From the NCBI GenBank assembly GCA_035399665.1, contig DAOPJM010000003.1, positions 1-64,000 of the forward strand: a stretch of DNA of 64,000 nucleotides, written 5' to 3'. This DNA comes from DAOPJM01 sp035399665 (GTDB lineage: Bacteria; Bacillota; Clostridia; Christensenellales; CAG-138). Every line of letters begins with the position of its first letter. Position 1 is the stretch's first letter. A program made the position numbers and the translations under genes. Positions 41,538 through 50,952 of the stretch are shown in pieces. The notes beneath the pieces were generated by a model. It was not told the origin of the DNA. It worked only from the letters and a program-made list of their open reading frames with translations, and ran no database searches.

Positions 41538-42071
41538 TTGAAGAAACCGACGACTACACGAAAGCTTGCAATATGCGCCATGGTAACCGCGCTGTCGGTA
41601 CTGTTTTTGTATGCCTCGGAAGCGGTCTCGTATGCGCGTCTGATCTGCCTGTTTCTTGTTGCTTTTACCATGCACATTCCGGCAAGGGAAGGTCAGTACG
41701 GTTACTGTTGGATTTCCTTCTTTGCAACCGCGATAATTTCCTTTTTTATTCTTCCTTCAAGGATATCATGGTTCTTCTATGTCGCCGTAGTCGGACACTA
41801 CGCCATCATTCACAGGCTTATCTACAACGGCGTGAACGTCGGTTGGCTCAAAAGTCTGCTCATGCTGCTCTACTGCAATATAGGTTCGGCTGTATTGATA
41901 TATCTTTTATACCTCTTTTTCGAAATCGATCCATATTCCCTGCTTCCCGATTATCCGCTTGCTATCTGTATAATCGTGCTTGAGCTGTGCTTTCTGTTCC
42001 TCGATCTCGCTTTCAATATCTGCTCTAAGCTTTACGAGAAGCGTTTGCGTCCCTTCCTCATGCATACATAA
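41538..42071 (+). CDS. Multi-pass membrane protein of unknown function
   Basis: 177 residues with five or six hydrophobic helices (about 8-30, 36-55, 60-75, 80-95, 105-130, 140-160). I recognise no family with confidence. The start is a TTG at 41538 after GGGAG. It lies 31 bases after the J-domain gene and 29 before the PBP gene on the same strand. Confidence 0.6.
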   Translation: MKKPTTTRKLAICAMVTALSVLFLYASEAVSYARLICLFLVAFTMHIPAREGQYGYCWISFFATAIISFFILPSRISWFFYVAVVGHYAIIHRLIYNGVNVGWLKSLLMLLYCNIGSAVLIYLLYLFFEIDPYSLLPDYPLAICIIVLELCFLFLDLAFNICSKLYEKRLRPFLMHT

Positions 42072-42100
42072 TTGGCGGTGGTTTTGGCACAATAATCCTT

Positions 42101-44428
42101 ATGAAGGACCGTGCCTATCGGAAAATCTTTACTCGCTTATCGGCAAGGCGCCCCATTCGGCGTCTTGTTTTGTTCTTGTCGTTCTTTATCCTTGCGCCCG
42201 TTATCGCGCTTGCCGTTATCATAATCTCGCGTGACGCATGGCATACCCTGGACGTATCGAAAATAGTGGATACAGAGCAGACTTTGATAGTTTACGACGC
42301 GGATGGCAATGTTGCTTCCTACCTGTATGGTTCTGAGAACCGCGTTGACGTATCAATTGAGCTGCTGCCCGAATATGTGAAGAACGCCTTCATAGCGGCG
42401 GAGGACGCAAGGTTTTACAGCCATTCGGGTTTCGATATAATCCGAATCTTTGGCGCGGCATGGAGCGACATAAAAGCACAGTCCTATGTCGAGGGGGCGT
42501 CAACCATAACGCAGCAGCTTATAAAGCTCACTCATCTTACCAATGAAAAGGTGATGTCTCGAAAGCTTGACGAGGCTATCTTAGCATGGCAGCTTGAGCT
42601 GTTGTACAGCAAGGACGAAATACTTGAGATGTACCTAAACTACGTCTACTTCGGCAACGGCTGTTACGGTATTGAGGCGGCCGCTCTCAAGTATTTCGGG
42701 GTTCACTCCTATGAGCTTGACCTTTCGCAAAGCGCTTTGCTTGCGGGTGTGCTTAAATCGCCGGCAAGGTTTTCCCCGCATCTGAGGCCCGACGCCTCCA
42801 TTGGGAGACGCGGGGTTATCTTGGATTTGATGGTCGAATACGAGATGATAGGCCGTCAGGAAGCCAATAACGCGAAAGCCGAACCGCTTGTCCTTTCGCA
42901 GCATCCCGCGATAAATGCGCGTGGTTACTACATAGACTATGCCCTTAGTGTTTCATGCGAATATTTGGATTGCAGCATGACGGAGCTTTTGACAGGCGGA
43001 TATGAAATACAGACCGTTATGGATTCGAACATGCAGAACCTTTGCACGGCTCTTTTTGAAAGCGACGAATTCTTCCCCTATTATGAAACCGAATCGGCTC
43101 AGGGCGCGATAGTAGTTATCAACTCCGGGGACGGCTCCGTGACCGCCATGCTTGGCGGACGAAACGATGATACCGCGCTTGCCTACAATCGAGCCGTGAG
43201 GATACGCCGCCAACCCGGTTCGTCAATTAAGCCCATACTGGTATATGCCCCCGCTCTTGAAGCGGGCTATACGGCGGCGTCCGTTTTGCTTGATGAACGT
43301 ATCAGCTTCGACGATTATACGCCGCGCAACGCAAACGGGCGCTATTCAGGCTGGGTGACCATGCGCGAAGCCGTTACAAGATCGCTGAATATTCCTGCCG
43401 TATCCTTGTTTTGCGAGCTTGGCATAGAACGCTGTAAGAGCTTTGCGCGATCCGTTGGAATTGAGTTCGACGACTTGGACACTCGTCCCGCCTTGGCTCT
43501 TGGCGGCTTTACCTACGGCGTTTCACTCTATCAGCTTGCCGGCGCATACGCAGCCATTTCCAACAGCGGGGTGTACAACGAACCTTACGCTGTTACCGAG
43601 ATTATCGGTAAGGAAGGTGAAAGCTTATACAAGCACCAAGCCAACGCTCAAAGAGTGATGAGTATGGGCAACGCTTTCATACTCACAAGTATGCTGCAAA
43701 GCGTGGCGATAGAGGGGACGGCTAAGCGCTTGGGCGAGCTTGGCATTGACATAGCCGCAAAGACCGGTACTGTCGGTGACGATTACGGCAACCGCGATGT
43801 TTGGCTTGCGGCATACAATGCCGATTACTCCTGCGTGGTATGGATGGGCTTCGACGACAGCAGCGACGGCAAAACCCTCCCTGCCTCCGTAGGCGGCGGC
43901 AGCTATCCCGCAGAGCTGATGTACAACCTATTCAGTCAGATATATCAAAGGTCGCAGGCTCCGCGCTTTATAACGCCATCTTCTGTTACCTATGTTCGGC
44001 TCGACGCCTTCACCTTACGCAACTCGCATATCGCGGTTCTTGCCAACAGCCTTACCCCTACTGACGAGGTTATGGGCGAATACTTCCTGCGCGGCAGTGA
44101 GCCTATGACCTCAGGGGATTACTGGACAACCCCTATTCCTCCCAGCGACCTTGCCGTAGACCTTCAGGACGAATATGTTCGGATTAGTTTTACTCCTTTG
44201 AGTGCGGATGTGATTTACCGCGTTTATCGAACCGACAGCTCAGGCTATACGGTACTTGTCGCGTCAATAGCAAACTCGGCTATAACTCAAACCATCATTG
44301 ACGACGCCTCAGAGCTTTTGGGAAGCTATGAGTACTACGTCATACCTGTGCATCCTTCACTGAAAATTGACGGCAGGGAGCTTACCGGAACATCCTCGGT
44401 TCATGTTTCCGTTTGGGTTTATCCTTGA
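42101..44428 (+). CDS. Class A penicillin-binding protein (PBP1A-like)
   Basis: 775 residues. A transmembrane anchor lies at about 24-45. The GT51 glycosyltransferase domain (about 75-250) has AAEDARFYSHSGFD, GASTITQQL and YLNYVYFGNGCYGI. The transpeptidase domain (about 330-620) carries the three active-site motifs: SxxK (GSSIKP, Ser about 374), SLN (about 428) and KTGT (about 554). The C-terminal 90 residues (PPSDLAVDLQDEYVRI...) look like a fibronectin type III module that may bind wall or extend the enzyme. Polymerises and crosslinks peptidoglycan at the outer membrane face. Site of beta-lactam action. Confidence 0.95.
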   Translation: MKDRAYRKIFTRLSARRPIRRLVLFLSFFILAPVIALAVIIISRDAWHTLDVSKIVDTEQTLIVYDADGNVASYLYGSENRVDVSIELLPEYVKNAFIAAEDARFYSHSGFDIIRIFGAAWSDIKAQSYVEGASTITQQLIKLTHLTNEKVMSRKLDEAILAWQLELLYSKDEILEMYLNYVYFGNGCYGIEAAALKYFGVHSYELDLSQSALLAGVLKSPARFSPHLRPDASIGRRGVILDLMVEYEMIGRQEANNAKAEPLVLSQHPAINARGYYIDYALSVSCEYLDCSMTELLTGGYEIQTVMDSNMQNLCTALFESDEFFPYYETESAQGAIVVINSGDGSVTAMLGGRNDDTALAYNRAVRIRRQPGSSIKPILVYAPALEAGYTAASVLLDERISFDDYTPRNANGRYSGWVTMREAVTRSLNIPAVSLFCELGIERCKSFARSVGIEFDDLDTRPALALGGFTYGVSLYQLAGAYAAISNSGVYNEPYAVTEIIGKEGESLYKHQANAQRVMSMGNAFILTSMLQSVAIEGTAKRLGELGIDIAAKTGTVGDDYGNRDVWLAAYNADYSCVVWMGFDDSSDGKTLPASVGGGSYPAELMYNLFSQIYQRSQAPRFITPSSVTYVRLDAFTLRNSHIAVLANSLTPTDEVMGEYFLRGSEPMTSGDYWTTPIPPSDLAVDLQDEYVRISFTPLSADVIYRVYRTDSSGYTVLVASIANSAITQTIIDDASELLGSYEYYVIPVHPSLKIDGRELTGTSSVHVSVWVYP

Positions 44429-44518
44429 CTCTTGTACCGTAATATACATTTCTCTCTTGATTACTCCTAACAAATTCAAACTGTTGTAAAGAGATTTTAC
44501 ACACTTCAAACAAAACTA

Positions 44519-44548
44519 TTGACAAAAAGACAGTTTGTGATTTAGAAT
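44519..44548 (+). promoter_or_regulatory. Promoter of the GntR regulator
   Basis: TTGACA (44519-44524), 18 bases, TAGAAT (44543-44548). Leader about 33 bases with AAAGGAGAGG. Confidence 0.7.
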
Positions 44549-44587
44549 ATATGATAGAAAATATCTAAAGGAGAGGATTGATGTCGT

Positions 44588-45253
44588 ATGGATTATAAAG
44601 AGCTTGCCAATTTGGTGGGGCCTCGTGTCGGAGCTACGCAAGAGTGGGTCTACCACGTCCTGAGGAAGGGTATCATTGACGGCATACTGCCGGGCGGAAT
44701 GCAGCTCAAGCAAGATGAGATCTCCGCGGCGCTTAATGTCAGCCATATCCCCGTTCGCGAATCTCTGAGGCAATTGGAAGCGCAGGGGTTGGTTCGTATT
44801 CAACCCAACAGGGGCGCGTCCGTTACCCAGCTTTCCCGTGAGATGGTGATAGACATGATGGAGATTCGTGCCTACATCTCCGCGAACATTCTCAAGACAG
44901 CGATACCGCTCATGACAGAAGATGACTTCGCTCAAGTTGCCGAGCTTATAGACCGCGAACGCAATGAGCGCGACCTCTTTGTAGTCGAACAGATTAACTA
45001 CGACTTCCACGACCTCCTTCTCAAAAAAGCCGGCAATGTCGTTGCAGATCTCATCATGGAGATAATTCACGCCAACATTGACCGTTACCTGCGCAGCTCC
45101 TTCTACTCCTCAGACGAAACTCGCCAGATTTCCATCGACGAGCATGAAGCTATCCTTGCCGCCTGCAAAGCAAGGGATGTGGACACGGCCTCGCGCCTGC
45201 TGAGCGATCACATCCTCGACGCGGTAAAGTACCTGCCCTCCACACTCCAGTAA
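44588..45253 (+). CDS. GntR/FCD-family transcriptional regulator
   Basis: 221 residues. An N-terminal winged helix (LKQDEISAALNVSHIPVRESLRQLEAQGLVRI) precedes a C-terminal all-helical FCD ligand domain. The FCD metal-site histidines are visible (NYDFHDLLL, DEHEAILAACK, LSDHILDAVK). FCD regulators answer to acidic metabolites such as pyruvate, lactate or sugar acids. The gene is alone with its own promoter and terminator, so the target genes are not obvious. Confidence 0.9.
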   Translation: MDYKELANLVGPRVGATQEWVYHVLRKGIIDGILPGGMQLKQDEISAALNVSHIPVRESLRQLEAQGLVRIQPNRGASVTQLSREMVIDMMEIRAYISANILKTAIPLMTEDDFAQVAELIDRERNERDLFVVEQINYDFHDLLLKKAGNVVADLIMEIIHANIDRYLRSSFYSSDETRQISIDEHEAILAACKARDVDTASRLLSDHILDAVKYLPSTLQ

Positions 45254-45273
45254 GCCTTCAATATCGCTGATTC

Positions 45274-45310
45274 GAACCCGATTGTCCGCCTCGGACTTTC
45301 GGGTTCTTTG
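45274..45310 (+). terminator. Terminator of the GntR gene
   Basis: GAACCCGA / TCGGGTTC outer stem and GTCCG / CGGAC inner stem separated by a symmetric TT/TT, then TTTG. About 20 bases past the stop. Confidence 0.8.
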
Positions 45311-45340
45311 TTGTAAGGCGTCGAATGCTCTCGATTCAAC

Positions 45341-45369
45341 TTGTGTGTTATTTGTAACATTATTATAAA
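45341..45369 (+). promoter_or_regulatory. Promoter of the second VanW gene
   Basis: TTGTGT (45341-45346), 17 bases, TATAAA (45364-45369). Leader about 70 bases. Confidence 0.5.
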
Positions 45370-45444
45370 ATCCTTGCCGCAACTTGTGACAAAGTTCATT
45401 TCGCATAGTAGAATGAAGCCATCAGAAAAGACTTGGAGAATAAT

Positions 45445-47019
45445 ATGCGTCTAACGAAAACCCAACGTAACATCCTGCTCTACTGCGGAATTGGCGGCGT
45501 GGTGCTCATAGCGGCGATCATTATATGGATTGCCGCCCTCCCCAACCCCGCCGACCCTAACGCGGATGTTGCGGAAACCCCCACAACCGACCCTGTTCTT
45601 ATCGACGTCGGCACACCCGAACCCGATTATGAAGCCATACAGCACGCAGAAGAGCTGTCTGCAATTCTTTCACGCGCAACGATGCTTGAAGGCGTTTCCA
45701 TAAACGACATTGACGTTAGCGGAATGACGCTTGAGGAAGCTCGTGAAGCTGTAACCCCCGCCGTTGACAGCGCCGCACAGGATTATCTGCTTTTGATACA
45801 GCAGGGTGAGACTACATACCAAATGAAAGGCATCGACGTAGTATTCACCAACAACCTTGAGGATGTTTTGACTGAGGCGTTCGGTCTTGCCCGTACGGAT
45901 CTTGGCTATGACGAGGTGATGAAGCTGGTCACCGACATAAAAACCAACGGCGTACAATACAACGTAACGCTGTCCCTTGATGAGGCTTCCGTCGCCGCCT
46001 TTGCAAGCGAGCTAAAGACTCTTATCAGCGTACCCGCAACTGACGCGGGTATGACCGTTGACAAAGAGAACTTCGCCATAGTTTATACGGATGAAGTCTC
46101 CGGCCTTGAGCTGGACGATGTAAAGCTTACCTCCGACATTCTTGCGGCCTATGAGAGCAAGGCTTCAAGCGTTGAAGCGACTATGAATGAAGTAGCCGCA
46201 ACGTTGACACGCGAGGAGATTGAGTCGCAGTATGTGCTTAGGGCTTCCTTCAAAACCAAGGTAAGCGGAACAAGCAACCGTAAATACAACGTCGGCTTCG
46301 GCGCGGACAAAATCAACGGAACCGTCTTGGCTCCCAACGAGGTTTTCTCCGCAAACGACGTTCTTGGTGTTCGCAGCATTGCCAACGGTTGGAAGAGCGC
46401 GGGCGCATATGTCGCGGGCAAGCATGAGGATCAGCCCGGCGGCGGCGTCTGCCAGCTTTCAAGCACGCTTTATAACTGCGCGGTTCTTGCCGATTTGGAG
46501 ATAGTCGAGCGCAGCAACCACTCCATGCCCGTGGGCTATGTCGATCGCGGCAGAGATGCTACCATCAATTCTGTCGGCAATATCATCGACATGAAGTTCA
46601 AGAACAACACCGAGGGCAACATAATTGTCATCGGTTTCTACACGGGCAACTATCTCACCTTTGAGATTTACGGCCTGCCTTTTGCCAATGACGAGTATGA
46701 TTCCATCGGCATTCGCACAAAGAAGATCAGCACTACCAAGATTACTACCGAATATATCGATGATCCCTCACAGCCTGAGGGCTACGAAAAGGAAGAGTAC
46801 GAGGGCAACACGGGCTATGTCTATGAGTCCTACAAGCAGTATCTCAAGAATGGCGTCGTCGTTCGGGAGGAGTTCTTGGCGACCTCTACTTATAGGATGT
46901 ACCCACGGGAGGTTATTCGCGGAACCGGCGCTGTGGCCGCCACACCCGTCACGACGCCTTCGACCGATCCCACCGCCGCTCCGGATCCCACCGAGGAGCC
47001 GTTCGTTCCGGAGCCTTAA
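45445..47019 (+). CDS. VanW-family membrane protein with PG-binding region
   Basis: 524 residues. A short cytoplasmic start and a transmembrane helix (about 12-32) precede a region with two PG-binding-4-like repeats (about 75-245). The VanW domain follows (about 280-395: LAPNEVFSANDVLGVR, GGGVCQLSSTLYNCAV, NHSMPVGYVDRGRDAT), then a G5-like C-terminus and a Pro/Thr-rich tail. It is a paralogue of the lipoprotein at 25704-26963, with the same core and a different anchor. The ATG at 45445 follows TTGGAG; a TTG four codons earlier is disregarded. Confidence 0.88.
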   Translation: MRLTKTQRNILLYCGIGGVVLIAAIIIWIAALPNPADPNADVAETPTTDPVLIDVGTPEPDYEAIQHAEELSAILSRATMLEGVSINDIDVSGMTLEEAREAVTPAVDSAAQDYLLLIQQGETTYQMKGIDVVFTNNLEDVLTEAFGLARTDLGYDEVMKLVTDIKTNGVQYNVTLSLDEASVAAFASELKTLISVPATDAGMTVDKENFAIVYTDEVSGLELDDVKLTSDILAAYESKASSVEATMNEVAATLTREEIESQYVLRASFKTKVSGTSNRKYNVGFGADKINGTVLAPNEVFSANDVLGVRSIANGWKSAGAYVAGKHEDQPGGGVCQLSSTLYNCAVLADLEIVERSNHSMPVGYVDRGRDATINSVGNIIDMKFKNNTEGNIIVIGFYTGNYLTFEIYGLPFANDEYDSIGIRTKKISTTKITTEYIDDPSQPEGYEKEEYEGNTGYVYESYKQYLKNGVVVREEFLATSTYRMYPREVIRGTGAVAATPVTTPSTDPTAAPDPTEEPFVPEP

Positions 47020-47054
47020 GCCTTCGATTAGTCTATAAATTCATTATTCAACTT

Positions 47055-47090
47055 CAAATGCCGTTCCCGCTTGGAACGGTATTTGTTTAT
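47055..47090 (+). terminator. Terminator of the second VanW gene
   Basis: 13-bp stem CAAATGCCGTTCC / GGAACGGTATTTG (47055-47067, 47073-47085, one G-T pair), 5-base loop, then TTTAT. Confidence 0.8.
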
Positions 47091-47114
47091 ACGGTAAGTC
47101 TTTGGGATATACTA
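47085..47114 (+). promoter_or_regulatory. Possible forespore (sigma-F/G) promoter of gerKA
   Basis: GTTTA (47085-47089), 18 bases, TATACTA (47108-47114), close to the GHATR-N18-CATNMTA pattern of sigma-G and GYWTA of sigma-F. gerA operons in Bacillus are sigma-G dependent. The -10 box ends 6 bases before the ATG, so the mRNA would have almost no leader. Confidence 0.4.
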
Positions 47115-47120
47115 TATTTC

Positions 47121-48701
47121 ATGAACAGGAAGGATATCCTAAATGACATACTGAGGTTTGACAAGCCTTATGACTGCTTTGAGCTGCTTGAAACAGAGAG
47201 CGGCGACGAAACCAGCTTTTGCGGCGCGGAAAGGGAAAGGCGCAAGGAAGAAGCGCCGCAAGCCGAAAAGCTTTACCGCAGCTTGAACCGCAACAAATCG
47301 TGGCTCAAAAAGGAGTTCCATACCGATACTAACACCGATATTATCCTCCGCGAATTTGACATAGGCAAACGCTCTGCGCTCGCCGTATTCGTCAATGGTA
47401 TGGCGGATGAAAATCAAATCAGTGATTTCATCCTCCGCCCCTCGCTTCAAATTGACGAGTTGAACGGATGCGCCGACATTCTCATACGCAAGGTATTGCC
47501 TATGCAGGAGGTCGAGGCAACAAACGAACGCAGTAAGGTTAAGACCGCCATATGTGAGGGCCGAACCGCGTTATTTGTCGATGGATGCGCTGACGTCGCG
47601 CTCATGGACACGCGCGGCTTTGCTTCGCGCACCATCGGCACGACCCAGAACGAAACAGTCGTTATAGGCCCCAACGAAGCGTTTACCGAAAACCTGAGAA
47701 CGAATGTAACTCAAATGCGCCGTATAATCAAGAAGCCTGAGTTCATCTGCAAGTTCCAGGATGCGGGCGCATCCAACCATATAAGACTTGCGCTTTGCTA
47801 TATCGAGGGGCTTACCAATCGTTCGCTTCTCCGTGAGGTACAGCGCAGGCTGTCGAATATCAGTACTGATGTAATACTGGACGCGGGAAGCATTAAGCAG
47901 CTTATCGAAACCCATCCTTTTGCGCCAATTTCGCAGAGTATGTCCACCGAAAGGCCCGACCGAGCTGCAATGGCCGTAATGCAGGGCAAGGTTGTGCTGC
48001 TCTTGGAGGGCAGCCCGCAGGCGCTTGTCATGCCCGTCACTCTCTTTGAGCTTATGGCTTCCGCCGAGGACGCGTATCAGCGTCAGCCTATCGGCAGCCT
48101 TGTCAAGCTTGTGCGGTACTTCGGCGCGGCATTATCCGTACTTATGCCCGCGTACTTCTTGGCCGTCGCCATGCATCATCAAGGGCTGTTGTCAAGCGAG
48201 GTTCTAAACACCGTCATCGCCTCCCGCGAGATGGTGTTCCTTCCCATGCCCGTTGAGATGGTGTTCCTGCTAATCGTGTTTCAGCTTGTTAGGGAGGCGG
48301 GCGTCCGAGTTCCGGGCGCTGCCGGTCAAACCGTAGGCATAATTGGCGGTCTCATACTCGGTCAAGCCGCTGTCGCGGCCAACATCGTATCCACTGTGGT
48401 ATTGATAATAGTTGCGTTGACGGGTCTTGGCAATTACACCATACCCAACTATGAATTGCAGCTCTCAGTCGCATACTTCAGGATTATACTCTGTATCCTC
48501 GCATCGTTGAGCGGTCTGTTGGGTTTCTTCTCAGGCATTCTTATAGCCATCGCGCTGCTGTGCTCCATGAAATCATTTGGCGTGCCAATGCTAAGTCCGC
48601 TTTCACCCGCGACAAAGCGGCGGCACGGGTTGGTTCTCCGCCGCAAGCTTAGGCAGCATTCACAGCCGATAGACTACTCCAACAGTGAGGGACAAGTATG
48701 A
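47121..48701 (+). CDS. Spore germinant receptor A subunit (GerA/GerKA family)
   Basis: 526 residues. Cytoplasmic N-terminal domain of about 280 residues with the conserved FVNGMADENQI, FVDGCADVALMDTRGFASRTI and GPNEAFTENLRTNVTQMRRI segments. Four or five transmembrane helices and a basic tail follow. The A, B and C subunits form the inner-membrane receptor that senses nutrients to end dormancy. The ATG at 47121 has no Shine-Dalgarno. The frame is open 21 codons further upstream, but that part contains the terminator of the VanW gene, so the longer start is rejected. Confidence 0.9.
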   Translation: MNRKDILNDILRFDKPYDCFELLETESGDETSFCGAERERRKEEAPQAEKLYRSLNRNKSWLKKEFHTDTNTDIILREFDIGKRSALAVFVNGMADENQISDFILRPSLQIDELNGCADILIRKVLPMQEVEATNERSKVKTAICEGRTALFVDGCADVALMDTRGFASRTIGTTQNETVVIGPNEAFTENLRTNVTQMRRIIKKPEFICKFQDAGASNHIRLALCYIEGLTNRSLLREVQRRLSNISTDVILDAGSIKQLIETHPFAPISQSMSTERPDRAAMAVMQGKVVLLLEGSPQALVMPVTLFELMASAEDAYQRQPIGSLVKLVRYFGAALSVLMPAYFLAVAMHHQGLLSSEVLNTVIASREMVFLPMPVEMVFLLIVFQLVREAGVRVPGAAGQTVGIIGGLILGQAAVAANIVSTVVLIIVALTGLGNYTIPNYELQLSVAYFRIILCILASLSGLLGFFSGILIAIALLCSMKSFGVPMLSPLSPATKRRHGLVLRRKLRQHSQPIDYSNSEGQV

Positions 48702-49813
48702 ACATGATGAGCGGGAGGTTCGGCAAGCAGGAAGCCTGCGCCGCGTGCGTCAACGCAATACTTGCAAGCTGCTTCTTTGCTGTTGACAGCAGCTCTGCCT
48801 ATTCAAAGGGAAACGTAATCGTATTGTCAAGTATATTGGCCTTCCTTTTGAGCTTCCTTTTTATCCTTGCCATACAAAGACTGCTTGTAAAGCACGACGT
48901 CCAAGACCTCTTTTCATTGATGGATAGAACTCTTGGGCGTTTTGTCTCTGTGATACTATGCCTGTTTTTCGACGCGCTGTTTGTATTCATGTCCTCCGCG
49001 CCCGTATCAAACGCCCTGCTCTCCTTGAAAGCTTCAATCTATACGGAGAACAATTTCTACGATCTGTTGACCTACTTCCTCCCCTGCGTGGCCATACCCA
49101 TTTTGCTTGGTGCGGAAGCCATAGTCCGTACTTGTCGAGTATTGGTAATCCCCAACATAGTCATCACACTTATCGCTGTGATCCTTGCGGGGCAGAGCTA
49201 TCACATTTACAACCTCTTTCCCGTCCTCGGCGCGGGCGCATCGGAAATAGCCTTTCAAACGCTTATGTCGCTTTTGCGCATCCTCCCCGCCATCCTTGCC
49301 TTGCTTGTACTTGGCGGATCACTTCAGGGTATTAAGAACACCATATACTGCTGTAAGTTCAGCATAATCGTGGGTGGGCTGTTCGTTGTAATAGGTGAAC
49401 TCTGCCTCGGCCTCGCCTACAACTACAATCAGCTGAGTAACCTCGCGTTCCCCTTCGTTAACCTTACAACAGCGGTCAGGTACTCACAGCAGCCCTTGCG
49501 CTTCGATCGTGTCGCCATGTTCATATGGCTGCTGTCCACCTTCTTAACCACTGTTTACTACTGCTTTAGCGCTGCCTTCCTGCTTGTGAAGGGGTTTGGA
49601 ATACGAGACATTCGCCCAACAGCGCTCATGTGTGCGGGCGCGGCTGTCTCGGTATGCTATCTTATGGCTTCGGGCAAGAGCCACGACCAAAACGAATTTG
49701 AGAGCATCGCAACCTTCGGAGCCTATGCCCTGATTGGCATACTGCTGTTGATAATGCTTGTCGGAGCAATAACCCAAAGGAGGAATGAAAAATGCGCAAA
49801 AGCCTGCGCTTGA
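48698..49813 (+). CDS. Spore germinant receptor B subunit (GerAB/GerKB family)
   Basis: 371 residues and ten transmembrane helices of the APC-superfamily spore germination permease family (GKQEACAACVNAILASCFF start; about 36 residues per helix-loop unit). In GerB subunits this helical bundle holds the nutrient site. Starts with a 4-base overlap of the A-subunit stop (ATGA). Ends in a basic tail that overlaps the C-subunit gene by 22 bases. Confidence 0.9.
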   Translation: MNMMSGRFGKQEACAACVNAILASCFFAVDSSSAYSKGNVIVLSSILAFLLSFLFILAIQRLLVKHDVQDLFSLMDRTLGRFVSVILCLFFDALFVFMSSAPVSNALLSLKASIYTENNFYDLLTYFLPCVAIPILLGAEAIVRTCRVLVIPNIVITLIAVILAGQSYHIYNLFPVLGAGASEIAFQTLMSLLRILPAILALLVLGGSLQGIKNTIYCCKFSIIVGGLFVVIGELCLGLAYNYNQLSNLAFPFVNLTTAVRYSQQPLRFDRVAMFIWLLSTFLTTVYYCFSAAFLLVKGFGIRDIRPTALMCAGAAVSVCYLMASGKSHDQNEFESIATFGAYALIGILLLIMLVGAITQRRNEKCAKACA

Positions 49814-50943
49814 TAGCGGCGATTCTTTTGATTGTCTTGCTTTGTCCTTGCGCCGCGTGCCTTGAGTCGCTGCCCTTGGATGAGTTCCTTTATGTACTGG
49901 ATCTGGGCGTCGAGGAGGGTGAAACCTTGACCTACAACTTTGTCTTTATGGTCAGCGTGTCGGTTCGCTCAGGCGACAGCTCCAATACCTCGGTGCAAAT
50001 TCTCTCGTCAGAGGGACGAGACCTGTTCGAGGCTGTCGAAGCCCTGTCCGCTGTCGTTCCAAAGAAGATTACCTTCTCGCGCATGACCCTGCTCGTATTC
50101 TCGGAAAACCTCGCAAGGGGCGGTGACATACCTGATATTCTTGACTTCGATGAAGCTCGGCTGAAGATAAGGGACAACATCAGGGTACTCATATCTTCGT
50201 CACCGATGAAGGAGCTTTTCGAATGCATGATATCCGAAAACGATCCCTCCATGAGCAAGCTCAAATCCAATCTTGAAAACAACTCGGTATACAGCGGAAC
50301 GATAGTTGACAGAACCCTTCGTGAAATGCGATTTCATCTCAAGGACAAGATATGCGACGTTTCCGTTGGCTATTGCGCGGTTAATGCAAAGACGCCGACA
50401 AACGACATGGTAAGCATTGATTCATACCCCTTTGTCGCGGGCGGGCTGCTTGTTGAAGGGTCGATGGGTACAAGCCTTATCGGGACAGCCGTGTTCAACG
50501 GTTCCGCCATGGTCGGTGTGCTTGACGGTCAAAACACCTGCTTTGTCATGATGGTGACTGACGAATTCACTGAAGGTCGAGTTTGGCTGAAATCTCCCGA
50601 TGGGGATGATATGTGCGTACTCTTAACCAAGGCACAAAAGCCTCGCGTAAGGGTCAGCGGGTCAATCGCGTATGTCGAATGCTTTCTCACGGCTAAAGTT
50701 GATACGCCTAAGCTGTCAAATGAAATAGATGAGGAGCAGCTTATTTTGCACATAAGCCGTCAGTTAAAGAGCCGAGCCGACGCTGTGTTTGACGCACTAA
50801 AGGATAAGCGGTCAGACGTCTATTCCTTCGGCGCATGGGCCGTCATGAACTTTTCAGACACAGAGGCATGGGAGAGCTATGACTGGAAGTCGGTTTACTC
50901 CGAATTGCAATGCGAGTTCGTTTTTACTCTTAAGCTTGCCTGA
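49792..50943 (+). CDS. Spore germinant receptor C subunit (Ger(x)C lipoprotein)
   Basis: 383 residues. Lipoprotein signal with Cys near residue 23 (LLCPCAACLESL), then the Ger(x)C fold: DEFLYVLDLGVEEGE, VEALSAVVPKKITFSRMTLLVFSENLA and the C-terminal LILHISRQLKSRADAVFDALK. Anchored in the outer leaflet of the spore inner membrane, it completes the receptor. AAAGGAGG lies before the ATG within the B-subunit gene. Confidence 0.9.
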   Translation: MRKSLRLIAAILLIVLLCPCAACLESLPLDEFLYVLDLGVEEGETLTYNFVFMVSVSVRSGDSSNTSVQILSSEGRDLFEAVEALSAVVPKKITFSRMTLLVFSENLARGGDIPDILDFDEARLKIRDNIRVLISSSPMKELFECMISENDPSMSKLKSNLENNSVYSGTIVDRTLREMRFHLKDKICDVSVGYCAVNAKTPTNDMVSIDSYPFVAGGLLVEGSMGTSLIGTAVFNGSAMVGVLDGQNTCFVMMVTDEFTEGRVWLKSPDGDDMCVLLTKAQKPRVRVSGSIAYVECFLTAKVDTPKLSNEIDEEQLILHISRQLKSRADAVFDALKDKRSDVYSFGAWAVMNFSDTEAWESYDWKSVYSELQCEFVFTLKLA

Positions 50944-50952
50944 GGAGTTCGT

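Noticed and set aside
44516..45070. Open frame of 184 codons opposite the GntR gene
   Set aside because: The GntR/FCD protein is complete with a promoter and terminator on the + strand.
47058..47120. Longer N-terminus of GerKA
   Set aside because: It starts inside the terminator of the VanW gene, and the added 21 residues do not belong to the family.
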